From Cercophora sp. LCS_1 (lineage: Eukaryota; Ascomycota; Sordariomycetes; Sordariales; Lasiosphaeriaceae): DNA of 64,000 nucleotides. The stretch is from positions 62,001-126,000 of the forward strand of contig JAPZLL010000020.1 in the NCBI GenBank assembly GCA_036250225.1, written 5' to 3'. The position numbers and the translations under genes are program-made. Below the pieces are notes generated by a model. That model saw only the letters and a list, made by a program, of their open reading frames with translations, was not told where the DNA came from and made no database searches. Every line of letters begins with the position of its first letter. The first letter of the stretch is position 1. Positions 12,401 to 23,844 of the stretch are shown here, in pieces.

Positions 12401-15218
12401 GCAGTCCACAGCAGTTCGTCGTGAGAGAAGCATGGCTGGCGACGGAAAGACTGCAACCTCTCCACGCCGGCCAGGCCAAAGGGCTCCCAGTCACTTGGGG
12501 CAAAGTTAACCGCCTCGTTGAAGTTGAACCCGTGGTTGAAGCCGGCATGGTAGGCCTGGGGGAAGGTGATGACAAACTGGCCGGCACGTTGATCCAGAGC
12601 ATAAACCCGGACCCCGGCCTTCTTCAGTTGTTCCGGGGTGAGCAAAGTAACCAACTGGAAGAGCAGGTCGGGTTGGGTCTCAAAAAGCTCCGGAACAGCC
12701 TCGCGCATAGCAGTCTCAAACTTTTCGGCGTCGCTTCCAGGGATGCCATACCAGGTTTTTGTCGCCCCGAAGTGTTGGTAGTTGGCAGAATACGAATAGT
12801 GATCCTCGTTGTGCCAACAGAATGTTGAGAAAATCATGCCGACATAGACCCATGGGACTGTCATCCCAGAGATATCTGACTTGATGTGTCTGAAAAGACT
12901 GTCGGGGTGAAGGGGTAGGAGGTTGAGGTTCCAAGGATCAGTGGAGTATGGATTGCTGGGGTTCTTTTCCACGGTTGGAAAGCCAGAGCCATGCGTCGTG
13001 CAATGAATGTCTGCCCCGTACTCAACCTCCACCGTCTCTTCCAAGTCGGCCACGAGTCGCCAAAATTCCTGCTCCACGTCGTCCTCCGTGACCGGCCGGT
13101 GGCAGTTGAGAATAGGGTCGTAGGGCATCTTGTTCTCGAAGTAACTTTGCTTGAAGGCGGCTGCCTTTTCTTGGAACTGCTTGAGCGAGTAAAGGCCGCC
13201 CTCCTCAAACCCAAACTGACCATCGCCGACGAGACATCTTGGGCAGTTCCACTCTGTGTCGGGCTTGACCTTCATGGGGGGATCCAAGCATGCGCCGTGG
13301 TACCCGTGATCGCAAGATTCGCAAACAAGGAGGAAGCCCTCGTCACTACCCTTTCCGCATTGCTCGCACTTCTCGCCAGGTAGCGAGGATTCATCGCGCG
13401 GTATCCTTGGCGCCGAAGGACGGAAGAGCGACATGTGCGAGCCGGCAACGGTTGGCACCGTATCTGCACAAAGTTAGCACAAGGAGCCGGGGACCAATGA
13501 AAATGCAGTGAGTGGGGATACCGCCAAGACCAGAGGCTGGAGGCGGGAGTGGCAGAATGCCAGCATCGACATGGGAGGATCCCTGTCTGACTCCAGACCA
13601 CCAACGAGAGCTTGGTGCAGCATCCACGACTCGGTCGAGCTGGCGCCATAGAGAGACACCATGAAGATCGCGACAAGACTGAAACTGCGTAAATAAAAAT
13701 TGGGAATACAAACCTTTCTTAAGCCTTTTGCTTCTCCGACTGCTCCCCGCGTCGCCATCGTCCTTTTCAGCCGACGAGTCCTTCTTGGCCAAATCCAGGC
13801 TGTCGCAGCTCAGTTGCCGCTTCAGTCCGGCGGGACCGAGATTGGACGGACGGTATTCGGGCGTGTTGACCACAGAGGAAAGCGGCGTCGTCGCAAAAGC
13901 TTTGGTCGGAGTAGGAGCCTTTGCATCCGAGGTGGTGGATAGAGGCCGGTTTACACTTGTGAACCCAGAGTTGACTGCCGTGAAACCACCAGAATTGATG
14001 GCTGTGAACCCCGACGTTGGTGGCGCAGCCGGAGTTGGTGCATCTGTCATTGATACGTCGCGGTCATCCTCTTTGCCATGGCCGTTCATGGTTGCTTGCA
14101 GTGCGTCGGTCGCATGTCTTGCTGGGGAGTCAGCCCGGAGGCTCGAGGGTGTGTGAACTGTCGACCTCTTCATCGGGCTCGGGGCGGGACTGGGTGTTAG
14201 GGGACCGCCATACTCCAGCTCCAACTGCTGATGGACGCCGGGCTTGGCGATACGTAGATACTCCTCATATGGGCAAAGCCACTTCTGGTATGAGTTTTTG
14301 AGAGAGGTGGACAGAGACGACATGATCTTGCCGCTGTAGCCCAAATCACGGCCAATCTCTGCCCATTTCTTGAGCTTGCACACTTTCTCGAACCCTCCTC
14401 GGGATTCCACAGCCTTTTTCAGTCGGTAGAGATCGAGCGGTTTCTTGTCGACGTAAGGAAGGCGGGCAAAGTTGGTACCCTGCTGTTTATGGAATTTGGC
14501 AAGGGCGTCGAGGTAGCTTAGGTTCGCACGTGTGCCTATACCGTCACCCTCAGTATGCAACCCTGCAAGATTGGACGAGCTCTGCTCGGTGGGGCGGGGA
14601 GGCTTACTGCCCTCGACCGAGTTCAGCTCCTGTTTGCGAGTGCGAAAGTGAAACCTCTGTCACGCTGTGTCAGCACTGATCGGAAGAGCCTAGTTGAAAG
14701 GGCAGATGCGGAAATATCTGCCTGTTCATCTCTCGCCCTCCATTCCCATCCTTTCGCCCCATCGGAAAACGAACCTCTGTGTCAATCGCAAAATCCGGGT
14801 TCCAGGAATCTGGTGGAATAATCTTGCAAAGGCCGTACTGTGATGCTTCAGGCGCGATCTTTTGAATATACCCAAAGGGATCTTTGAACTCCTCCTCAGA
14901 TGGCCGATAGGTAGGCGCTTCTTGAAGCCCGTGCGGTCTGCTCTTCTTCTTAACTGGCTCCTTGCACGCTGTCGGCTGTCCCCGTCGCTCGACCGAAGAG
15001 AGATCTAAAGGAGCGCTGCTCATCGAGCTCAATGGGATTTGTGTCTTGGGTGGGTGGTAGCCATTTGAGTTGACCTGCGCTGGCTTGCTCGCCTTTCCGT
15101 TTCCGCCGAGTGGCATCGTTGATGAGGTCGCGGGTGATCCTCGTGCGTTTGCATTGGTGCTCGACGAGCCCGCTGCGACATGCGCGGCCAGCCCGCCGGC
15201 CGATGGAACCGAGACCAT
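9472..15218 (-). CDS. KDM5/JARID1-type histone H3K4 demethylase (JmjN-ARID-PHD-JmjC-PHD)
   Basis: Exons 15218-14775, 14656-13714 and 13463-9472 encode 1792 residues. Domains in order: JmjN at about 101-142, an ARID DNA-binding domain at about 185-275, a first PHD finger at about 494-540, the JmjC dioxygenase at about 650-790, a C5HC2 zinc finger at about 880-945, a long PLU-1-like helical region, and a second PHD finger at about 1372-1420, followed by a basic then acidic low-complexity tail. The iron ligands are visible as His680 and Glu682 (CWHNED) and His768 (YHAGFNHGFN), so the enzyme should be active: iron- and 2-oxoglutarate-dependent removal of methyl groups from H3K4. This matches fission yeast Lid2 and Aspergillus KdmB in layout. 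The start is the first ATG after an in-frame stop at about 15325. The last exon (3992 bp) is unbroken. Intron 2 (250 bp) is the longest in any model here. Confidence 0.93.
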
Positions 15219-17307
15219 ATCGCCGTGGACTGCGCCGATGGGGATCGGGCGGGAGGATGCGCCAGTCGCCGATGATGCTGTCGAAAAGTTGTGTTGAGAA
15301 CGAGTGGTGGCCCGGAATGCGGATTAGAGGTACGCCGAGGGCATCGTAAAATGTGAGTTACTGGAGGGAGAGAAAGGTCAGACTTTCGCACGGGATTTCG
15401 CGGCAAGGTTGGGAGGCGGCTGTTGTGTGAACTTTGTCGACAGGAATTCGCCTGCAGCCGGCGCCCGGAATAAAGGGCAGGTGCACTGCAGCCCAGCACG
15501 GAGGCGAGGCACAAACGCAAAGATCTTGATGCCGCGGATTTCGGCTGCGAAGCTGGCGCAGGGAAATAGGTGCACATAGCGAGGGATGCGATGCGCGGCC
15601 CAGAAAGGGGTAGACTCACATTCTCGGAAAATGGTGGGAAAATGTGTCGTGTCATGAAGAGGCGCGCACGACGTGGAATTGGACCTCCCGGTGATCGGTT
15701 CGGGCAGCAGGAGGAGAGAATGTTGGAGGTGACGGGAACGAGGTGAAGGATGGAAAGGAGCCACGCTCAGGGCAGGCGGAGACGGGGCGATGGGGTGGGT
15801 GGGAACATGGGACCGCGGGACACGGGAGACGTCTTTCAAGGGCGAGGGCAAGGCGGCAGCTGTCGGAACATTTTGGGAGGGCAAATAACTCCTTCCGGCG
15901 TGCCTGCCACCTCACCTCTATCAAATTGCAACAATCTACCCTGCCCTCCCACCACACATCACGCTTGTCAATCATGTTGCGAGTCGCGCAGTCGTTTGCT
16001 GCATGAGGGAGCCAAAATTTGGGCGCCATCGTGGATACAGCATTCATCCGTCGCATAGTCGACGGCCTCGGGTGGTTCGATATGCGCCGCCCGCCGGAGA
16101 CCCACGGTGAGGCTGATTTTCTGATTGACAGAACTCCGGGGACCGGAAAGATAATCATTTCGCGTCAATCTGCTCTAGCAAACCATCACAGCCCATTGCC
16201 ATGCTCGCCGTTCTCCAGTGAGTGAGGTGGCTGGGGCAGGTCAACAGGTACCTGACCGACCCCGACAGGCTGTGACCAAGATATCCATACATACGCCATT
16301 GCACGAACTGGCCGCCTCATGCAGCAAACAAAAAAGCCATAGCCCACGCAAAAAGAATGGACGAATCGATGCCGCTGCATGCGACGGTCACGGGCTGCAA
16401 TCGCTTCACGGCTCACGCTGCGCGGGGTCTCTTGGCATTGACCTCCCCATCAGATTGTTTCGTGGATGGCTCCCCAGCTCGGGTCCGAGTCCCAGGGCGC
16501 CACCCAGTGATATCACATTGCCGTTTCCCATGCGACAAGAACAAATCGATAGGGGCAGTGTGAGTGCTTGACGTGCGAGGAGCGAATAAAAGACAGATTA
16601 CCGTCGCGGGGCGCATAAATCAGCAGCTGTCAGAGGGAGGCTAATCTGACCCGGGTGCCCAAGAGAAACGACCCGGGTCGGAACCTAGCTGCGACGCTGC
16701 GCAAAGCCTGGCATGATCTGGGAAAGAGGAAGTGCTGCCCGAGCGCAGGCGTTTGAGGTCGTGTGCGCTTCGGTCGAAGTGAGGTGGGAGATGCAGGTGA
16801 GGCGCTCTTCCTGGGGCAATCGGCGGTGGGCGTTTCCATTGTGGTCGAGTCAGATATCGACAGGGGTGTCTAATCTGGCTGGGGCATCGACCAATGAACA
16901 GGCATCGAACGTTCAAGCGATTGCCAAGACCCGGGAGCTGGGGTCACTGGCGGGGTGGATGCTGACTTAGCAGCCCAGCCAGACGTTCTTCGGCAAATTC
17001 GTTGCGAAACACCAGACGACATGTGTGGCTCTTTGTGGCTGCTGGCGGACAGTGGCTGGTTCAGAGTTCGGCGATCACGAGAAAGTTGAGTTACTTTCCT
17101 GAGGGATGGAGAAAAGGCAAAGCTCATGTATTCAGAGGGTATCTTAAACCTAAGAAGCAACCCCGTATTCCGCGATCAAAACTCCAACGGTCCCTTCTGC
17201 CCAACAAACGCCGACTTGAAGCCCGAATTCCAAACAAGAGCAAAGATCTCCATCCTCCATCTGTAGCCCCACTGTCAACACCAACCAACTGTAGCAAGCA
17301 AATCCGA
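15219..17307. other. 2.1-kb intergenic region
   Basis: This lies upstream of the KDM5 start and downstream of SLX1. No convincing coding sequence, tRNA or repeat was seen. It probably holds the KDM5 promoter and 5' leader plus the SLX1 3' end. Confidence 0.55.
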
Positions 17308-18372
17308 TCAAATCCCATTCCTAAATGAAGCGGTCTTCGCTGCAGGCTTGGCCTTAGCAGCCCGCTTCCTCTTGGTCTTGAGCAGCTTCTCCACCTCCTT
17401 CTGGCCCCGGACCCGTAGCGTAAGCTCCTTCATCATATCTCCCCATTGTACCTCTCCGTGGCACTTTGGACATCGTCCCTGAATCGGAAGTATGATTTCG
17501 TCGCCTGCCGGTGCATGGTCCCTGAGAAAATGCTTGCTCCAGCAAGACAGATGCCCGACCCCTTCACACCCATCATTGACGCACACGGCGTGCAACCCCT
17601 CGCCGGCCGCAATCGCCTCGTGGCAGACCACACAATTTCCCTCCCGCTCGAACTCGAACACGCCTTGCCCCTTGGAAACGTACTCCTTAATCGGCTCGTA
17701 GTCCAAAGGCAAGGCGTGTATCCCCCACGGCTTCGCCTTTTCGGCGTCATCCTCTGCCTCCTTCTCTTCTGCGGTGGCTAATTCCCTGCCCTTTGAACTT
17801 GTTCCCCCAAAGTCTGTTCCAACTGTCAGGGTGTCCCGCAGCGGCTCGCTGACTGTGGAACACCACTTCAACCAGGCGGCGTGGACTTCAGTGGCGAAGA
17901 AATGTAGCCTTAGTGGCCAGCGCGCAAAGCTTGGAACACGGAGGAGGAGATGTAGATTGGAGACGATGGAGACGAGGCTCTTGGTGGGTCGGCGCGGACG
18001 GCCTTTGCGTCTTTGCGTCGAGACGGTCAGGCGGGAGGACGATGGGATATGGAGAGATACGTGGGGGTTTGTCAAGGCCCATCTATCCCAAATGTCAGTA
18101 TGCGCAAGGGAAGAAAGAGAGAGAAAGGCTACACACTCGAATTTGAGGGCGGCGACCATGCTGGGAAACCCCGAAACCAGCCCTACCATTTCCCATGGTC
18201 GAAGGTTGCTTTTCGACGTTCGCGCGGCGCCGCCCTTGGCGATGCCATTGTGCTGGCTCAAACGCCGTGGCGGGTTTGGGGTCGACCCGATATAGAGGGA
18301 GCTGTGGCGAACAGTGGATCGTAGAATGTAAACGGTGTAGAGCGCGGGGATTGGTTTGGACAAGATCGCCAT
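17308..18372 (-). CDS. SLX1: Structure-specific endonuclease subunit SLX1 (GIY-YIG + RING)
   Basis: Exons 18372-18137 and 18082-17308 give 336 residues. The N-terminus carries the GIY-YIG nuclease fold (YTVYILRS, then SLYIGSTPNPPRRLSQHNG), the catalytic half of the SLX1-SLX4 nuclease that cuts Holliday junctions, flaps and replication-fork structures in the nucleus. A C-terminal SLX1-type RING/PHD-like zinc domain (CVVCHEAI, CWSKHFL, GRCPKCHGEVQW) provides the SLX4 interface in characterised members. The tail is Lys/Ala rich and probably a nuclear-localisation signal. The single 54-bp intron is in frame and stop-free; splicing restores EWALTNPH, the expected continuation. The frame is open far upstream to 18789, but I chose the ATG at 18372 because conserved sequence begins only a few residues later. 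Confidence 0.9.
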   Translation of the reverse strand: MAILSKPIPALYTVYILRSTVRHSSLYIGSTPNPPRRLSQHNGIAKGGAARTSKSNLRPWEMVGLVSGFPSMVAALKFECVAFLSLSSLAHTDIWDRWALTNPHVSLHIPSSSRLTVSTQRRKGRPRRPTKSLVSIVSNLHLLLRVPSFARWPLRLHFFATEVHAAWLKWCSTVSEPLRDTLTVGTDFGGTSSKGRELATAEEKEAEDDAEKAKPWGIHALPLDYEPIKEYVSKGQGVFEFEREGNCVVCHEAIAAGEGLHAVCVNDGCEGVGHLSCWSKHFLRDHAPAGDEIILPIQGRCPKCHGEVQWGDMMKELTLRVRGQKEVEKLLKTKRKRAAKAKPAAKTASFRNGI

Positions 18373-18799
18373 GACTGATCGCGTCGTGTCGCGCTTCGTC
18401 GAGCATGTGTTGGCTGCAAGGCCGCCAAATGAAATTACCACGGCGGCATTGCAAGTGAGAATAGGTATTGTCGCCAATGCAATGTTGAAACTGAGGTGGC
18501 ACGGCAGAATACGCGACGAGGTGGAAGTGTAATTGAAGTCTTTGTTTACTGCAGCTGTCACCTCCCAGGCGATAATCCAATCGCCCTTATCGCCCCACCC
18601 ATCTACCCCGCCAAAACAGCAGCAGCGGCCGCAGACTGAGAAGGTCACAAAGACAGGCACAGGAGATTCTGCAGTCAACCTGTTCAAACTATGACGAGCA
18701 TGACACCATCTCCAATGCGCCTGATTTGGGTATTCGCCAAACAATTTTGCTACTGTACATCGCTTCCCATATTCCCCGCTCAGCCCCATGCGTTATATC
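18373..18799. other. Short intergenic spacer between SLX1 and SF3A3
   Basis: About 430 bp between two genes on the same strand. It should contain the SF3A3 3' UTR and the SLX1 promoter. Nothing distinctive was seen. Confidence 0.5.
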
Positions 18800-20263
18800 C
18801 TACAACAATCCCTGCTTCTGGAGATCGAGGTAGACCTTCTCGGGCATGACGTTGCCCTCCGCATCCTCCATCTGCACCACCGAGCCCTCGTCAACATTGT
18901 GCTTCTTTTCATCCCGTGTGATCTTGTCCCAGAGCCTCTTCGCCTCCTCTATGGAAGTGATGTCTCGGAAGAGGTGCGTGTTGGTGATGCCCAATCTCTT
19001 GAGATTGGTGATGTGGTTCGTCTCGTTGAAATGCTTGTCGAACGCACGCCGGCCCCGATAGACAAAGTTGCCGCAGATTTCGCACGGGAACTCCTGCCCT
19101 AACCCGTGCAAGCGATACAGCCAAAAGGGAATTGGCTTGCCGTCCCAAGCCAGCGGCAACTTGAGCGGGTTGTAGATCTTGTCGTCGCCGCCTTCCTCCA
19201 CTTCCTCCTCGACAGGCTGACTCTGCTGGTTGGAAAGATTGAAGTAGTTCTCCAACTCTTGCTGTCGCTCGCGCTCCGTCATGCCTTGCCTCCTCTCCAC
19301 GTTAACCCTTGTGTCTTCTCGCTCGGTGCTCATCGCCCCCGTCAACTTCTTAATCCGGAACTCCCTCTCGGCGACTGCACGCTCCCTCAACCGGTTGCCG
19401 AGAGTCATGCTGCCTCTCTGCTCCAGCGCCTCGGCGGCCTTGACGTGTTTCCGCCCGTTCAGATGCCCCTTGTATACGTTCTCGTTCTTAAACTCCTTCT
19501 CGCATGCCTCACACCAGACAGCGTCAGGTGCACTGAGCTTCTTGGTCGCACCACCCTCTTTAGCACCCTTGTCCATCTGCCAGCCCTGAACCTCATCCTT
19601 CTCCCATGCCTTTTCAAAGTCCGTATCCCAGCCACCAAACACCTTGTCGAGGTCCTCCAACGGTCGTGTTCGGCGCATGAAGGACTCGAGATAGGCCATT
19701 AAATCGCCTAAGTACTTGAAATACTGATCTGTGAGCTTCTCGCCGCGCTTGATACCGCCTTGGCCGGGTTGGAAGCTATCGAAGACCTCGAGATATTGCA
19801 GATACGCAAGTCGCTTCGAATCGGGGAGATTCAAGAACGATTCGTGGAAAGAATGCAGGTCGAAGAAGCGCCCATAAGCCTCCTCGCCCGAGAACATGTT
19901 CTCCACGATGTATGGTTGGTCATCGCCCTTCCTTGGCTTGTACCACTGCTCCGAGTTCTCGGCTTGTTCGTTAGGGTAGCGCGCATGATGTTCTTTTATG
20001 CCGTTGAGTTGGCGATAGAACTCCTCGAATGGGTCACCCGAGCTAATCTGGAGAATTTCCTTCGACCGTATCCCTGCCTTGTCTTCGTATAGCGGCAGCA
20101 GTTCGGAGGACTGCTTCTGAATCTGGTCTAGGAGCTGCGAGACTTCGTGATCCCTGTTCAAACGCTCGCGGATTGCCTTGGGCTCGTCGCCCATGCGATC
20201 GGCAATGCCCTGCTCGAGCCGCTCGAGGTCCTCATGGATATATCGCTGCTGTTCAAGCAACAT
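18800..20263 (-). CDS. Splicing factor 3A subunit 3 (SF3A60/Prp9)
   Basis: A single exon of 487 residues starting MLLEQQRYIHEDLERLEQ. It matches SF3A3/Prp9, a component of the U2 snRNP SF3a complex needed for pre-spliceosome assembly. The N-terminal helical region is present, followed by a C2H2 motif (WCEACEKEF to HLNGRKHVKA, about residues 250-276) and the C-terminal matrin-type zinc finger (FPCEICGNFVYRGRRAFDKH, about 390-425) that contacts the rest of SF3a in studied homologues. The frame stays open upstream to 20602, but the conserved family start is the methionine at 20263, so I use it. The gene is transcribed away from the FAL1-type helicase gene across 347 bp. Confidence 0.94.
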   Translation of the reverse strand: MLLEQQRYIHEDLERLEQGIADRMGDEPKAIRERLNRDHEVSQLLDQIQKQSSELLPLYEDKAGIRSKEILQISSGDPFEEFYRQLNGIKEHHARYPNEQAENSEQWYKPRKGDDQPYIVENMFSGEEAYGRFFDLHSFHESFLNLPDSKRLAYLQYLEVFDSFQPGQGGIKRGEKLTDQYFKYLGDLMAYLESFMRRTRPLEDLDKVFGGWDTDFEKAWEKDEVQGWQMDKGAKEGGATKKLSAPDAVWCEACEKEFKNENVYKGHLNGRKHVKAAEALEQRGSMTLGNRLRERAVAEREFRIKKLTGAMSTEREDTRVNVERRQGMTERERQQELENYFNLSNQQSQPVEEEVEEGGDDKIYNPLKLPLAWDGKPIPFWLYRLHGLGQEFPCEICGNFVYRGRRAFDKHFNETNHITNLKRLGITNTHLFRDITSIEEAKRLWDKITRDEKKHNVDEGSVVQMEDAEGNVMPEKVYLDLQKQGLL

Positions 20264-20610
20264 TTTGCCGATCTTGGTTGCACCCGAAGCTTCCGAGTTA
20301 TATATAAAGGCGATTTTATCGAAAGTCGGCTGCGTTTCTTGTCTGCGGCAGCGCGGAGGGTTGATGTCGTCGATACGAAGTGTATGCTTGTTGAATGCTT
20401 TCCGACGCCACTTTGCGACGCGCCAAAAGTGCTTGGAGCTCAAAGTCAAAGTCGCGGCGGGTGGTCTGTGCGTGGTGGACTTTTTTCTGCCGCCAGACCC
20501 ATGTCGCACCTCAAATCCAAACGACAACCACACGCATCGCATCGCATCGCATCGCATCCCACCTCCATCAAACACAGACGTCGCAAACGCAGCAACCAGC
20601 ACCCATCAAG
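20264..20610. promoter_or_regulatory. 347-bp bidirectional promoter shared by SF3A3 and eIF4A-III/FAL1
   Basis: The two start codons point away from each other and are 347 bp apart, so both promoters and both 5' leaders must fit here. A TATATATAA-like run lies at about 20299-20308, only some 40 bp from the SF3A3 start. A five-unit GCATC repeat at 20534-20558 lies about 50-75 bp upstream of the helicase start. No specific factor site was identified. Confidence 0.65.
20534..20558 (+). repeat. GCATC pentanucleotide repeat (5 units)
   Basis: Five perfect head-to-tail units in the likely 5' leader of the helicase gene. Lengths in other strains are unknown. Confidence 0.9.
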
Positions 20611-21923
20611 ATGGCGGAAGGTATCGATCGCAAGGCTGATGAGAAGATTCAGTTCTCCACCTCGAAAGAGGTGACGGTGCACCCGACTTTCGAGTCGATG
20701 TCGTTGAAGGGTACGTCACGAGAGCCCGCGACCTCCCTCCCACACTAGGCATCCCCATACTGACTGGCCCAAACAGAGAGTCTTCTCCGTGGTATCTATG
20801 CATACGGCTACGAATCCCCTTCCGCTGTTCAGTCCCGCGCCATCGTCCAGATCTGCAAGGGCCGCGATACTATCGCCCAGGCGCAATCCGGTACCGGTAA
20901 AACGGCGACGTTCTCCATCAGCATGCTCCAGGTTATCGACACGGCCGTGCGAGAGACTCAAGCGCTTGTTCTGTCCCCTACCCGCGAACTTGCGACCCAG
21001 ATTCAGAGCGTCGTTATGGCGTTGGGCGACTACATGAATGTGCAGTGCCATGCCTGCATTGGCGGGACGAACGTTGGAGAGGATATCCGCAAACTCGACT
21101 ACGGCCAGCACATTGTGTCTGGTACTCCCGGTCGTGTTGCTGACATGATCCGCCGCCGTCACTTGCGCACCCGTCACATCAAGATGCTGGTTCTCGATGA
21201 AGCCGATGAGCTTCTCAACCAAGGTTTCCGCGAGCAGATCTATGATGTGTACCGCTACCTCCCGCCCGCCACACAAGTCGTTGTTGTGTCCGCCACCCTT
21301 CCGTACGATGTCCTCGATATGACCACCAAGTTCATGACCGACCCTGTTCGTATCCTCGTCAAACGTGACGAATTGACGCTGGAGGGGTTGAAGCAGTACT
21401 TTATTGCTGTGGAAAAGGAGGACTGGAAGTTCGACACCCTGTGCGATTTGTACGACACTTTGACCATTACCCAGGCCGTCATTTTCTGCAACACACGGAG
21501 AAAGGTCGACTGGTTGACGGACAAGATGCGGGAGGCCAACTTTACGGTCAGCAGCATGCACGGAGACATGCCCCAAAAGGAGCGTGACAGCATTATGCAA
21601 GACTTCAGACAGGGCAACAGCAGAGTGCTCATCTCGACCGACGTGTGGGCCAGAGGTATCGACGTCCAGCAGGTCAGCTTGGTCATCAACTACGATCTTC
21701 CCAGCAACCGTGAGAACTACATCCATCGTATCGGCCGTTCGGGCAGATTCGGTCGCAAGGGTGTCGCCATCAACTTCGTTACTAGCGAGGATGTGCGTAT
21801 TCTGCGCGACATTGAGTGTAAGTCATGTTTGTCGTCATGCAAGGAACCGGCTGACCTTTTGCAGTGTACTACTCCACGCAGATTGACGAGATGCCCATGA
21901 ACGTCGCCGACCTCATTGCATAA
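20611..21923 (+). CDS. FAL1: ATP-dependent DEAD-box RNA helicase, eIF4A-III/FAL1 type
   Basis: Exons 20611-20710, 20777-21817 and 21865-21923 give 399 residues, the typical length of eIF4A-like helicases. Motifs in order: AQSGTGKT (69-76), PTRELA, GGTNVGED, TPGRVADMI, DEAD (174-177), SAT, and HRIGRSGRFGR near the C-terminus. The overall sequence (STSKEVTVHPTFESMSLKE, LNQGFREQIYDVYRYLPP) fits eIF4A-III/FAL1 better than the translation factor eIF4A. Members act in 18S rRNA maturation (yeast Fal1) and as the RNA clamp of the exon junction complex (metazoan eIF4A3); which role dominates here cannot be read from sequence. The last exon adds only the conserved MPMNVADLIA tail. Confidence 0.94.
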
Positions 21924-22585
21924 TGGTCTAAAAAGCTGACACATCATGAACGGTCTCTCGTGTCTGGGCTGTAGGATTTAGATCGTCGAGCAAAAGGGTC
22001 AATTCGATCTAGGATATGTGGGAGGAAAGGGGACTTGAGCCGTAGAGGTGAGGTACCGAGTTCCTTCAAACACCCAATGACTGTCTGCTAACTCTGTAAC
22101 ACACCAGACGGTGTAAGATTACAATCAAAATGACCACCTTTCAGGGCTCTAGCGATATGGGTGGGAAAAGCTTGTACGGAGTTATGGAGTTCCTGGAACG
22201 GACAGGCCCAAAGGGTACCCAGGACATTATTTTCCCAAAATAGCCACAATACGAGGCAACTTTGCCAGCCGCCTGCGTTTCTCTCGGCTGCTAAACGACT
22301 GAAGCAACCGCCAGGAGCCACATCTTGCGTTATTCCCCAAGACACTGAGACAGAGAGACACCGGTTGTGCACCCACTCGGCGGTAACTCAAACGATGCGT
22401 CATCAGAGATTTTGGACATTACTACCCATAAAATCCCAGCCATCAATATATCCCAGTGGTATCCCTAACCGAAGCCGTCCTAATCCTATCCCGTCCAACC
22501 AAAAGAAGCAAACCATCCCTCATGTGCGAAGATATACCCCTAAAGCCATCCCAGAGATTATTTTCCTTTCTCCCGGCACAAACTC
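21924..22585. other. Convergent intergenic region
   Basis: About 660 bp between the 3' ends of the helicase gene and the rhodopsin-like gene; presumably the two 3' UTRs. Nothing else seen. Confidence 0.5.
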
Positions 22586-23844
22586 TCACTTCTCCACTAT
22601 CCCGTTCCCCTTCTTGACATGAACCGCCCCCGGCTCCTTGAGCACACTCCCATCTAAATCAATCTCAACAAACCCCTTCTCATCACTCTCTACACTCATC
22701 CCGTCCCCATCCGCCACACTGTCCCCCTCAGTCCCACTCACCCACGACCCCGCCTTCCTCCCCCTCGACGGCCCAGAGCCAATCGTAGGCGGCCCCCTCC
22801 TCGCGACAGGCGACTTGATTCCTGCCGTCCCAACGGCTTCCACATCCCGCGCAACAGTCCGTGACCCCCAAAACCGCGGAAAGAACCTCGCACAAAACGG
22901 CTTCAGCGTCATACAACATGCGCACGCAATCGCCGCGTTGATCTCAATCACGGTCAGATACGAAATACTCACGTTATCGTACGTGAAATCAACCCGTTTA
23001 CTCTCCTCGACGAGATCCCATAACCGCACGACGGAGATGGAGCAGACGAAAAACCCTAGTGCGAAAACGGCGTACAGGACAAGTTTCTGGCGGAGTTTGA
23101 TCTGCAGGTTGACGATGACGGGGAGGGGTAGCACGTAGAGGAGCACGTCGGTTGCGATGTGTAGGCCTGTGTTGGCGTACCAGTAGACGACGGGACGGCA
23201 GTAGTACGTCTCCGGACGCATTGTGGGTCGGTCCCAGAAGGCGTGGAGGGGGAGGCAGGCGGTTATGACTGTCACAAAGGTCCAGGCGCCGTTGGTTAGG
23301 ATGACGATGGCGAGGATGGCGTAGACCGCGTAGCGCGCGTGTTGGTAGGAGAGGATGCGGATGTAGAGGAGGAGGATGGAGATTTTGGTGAAGAGGAGGG
23401 AGAGCATGTACCAGAGGATTGTGTACCAGCCGGCCTTGGGGATGGTTAGCTGAGTTTAAACTTGATGAATATGGGCAAGAGGAGGGAGACTTACGCGGGC
23501 CATGGGGACCATGAATCCTGGTGGAACGTCCAGGATGTGTCGGCCTAGGCCGTAGATTGCTTCTGGGACATTGTTAGTGACGGGTGAGGAGTGGAAAAGG
23601 GGTAAAACGAACGCTCAATCATGCCGGCACATGTTGCGCCTGCGAAGATGAGGGCGATGAAGATGGTCCAGTCTTCGGCTACGAGAACGCTGCGGAGTAG
23701 ACGGCGGCGGGTGTAGAACCGTAGGCCGACAAAGACGGCCCCGATGATCCATGTTAGGGCGGCGCACACGATGATGTTGACTTGATAAGTTTCGCTAGGA
23801 TTGGTCACAAGGGGAAGGAATGATGCTTTTTGAGAGGGCGACAT
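22586..23844 (-). CDS. Fungal rhodopsin-like (PTH11-related) seven-helix membrane protein
   Basis: Exons 23844-23613, 23562-23495 and 23449-22586 give 387 residues. The first two thirds contain about seven hydrophobic segments, with family marks such as YGLGRHI after helix 2, WYTILWYM, FTKISILLLYIRI and the long CRPVVYWYANTGLHIATDVLLYVLPLP stretch (the last given as a region, residues roughly 195-225). This is the Fung_rhodopsin family, expanded in filamentous ascomycetes and related to the PTH11 receptor of rice blast, which senses surface cues. There is no N-terminal CFEM domain and no retinal-binding lysine claim can be made. The cytosolic tail is Gly/Ser/Asp rich. The ligand is unknown. 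Confidence 0.85.

Noticed and set aside
9472..15218. Long open frames on the plus strand opposite the KDM5 gene
   Set aside because: They are antisense shadows of a GC-rich coding sequence, with no domains.
18373..18789. Upstream in-frame extension of SLX1 to a start near 18789
   Set aside because: The frame is open, but the extra 139 residues have no family resemblance, and the conserved GIY-YIG region begins right after the ATG at 18372.
20264..20602. Upstream in-frame extension of SF3A3
   Set aside because: The extension would cross most of the promoter shared with the helicase gene, and the family start is MLLEQQRY at 20263.
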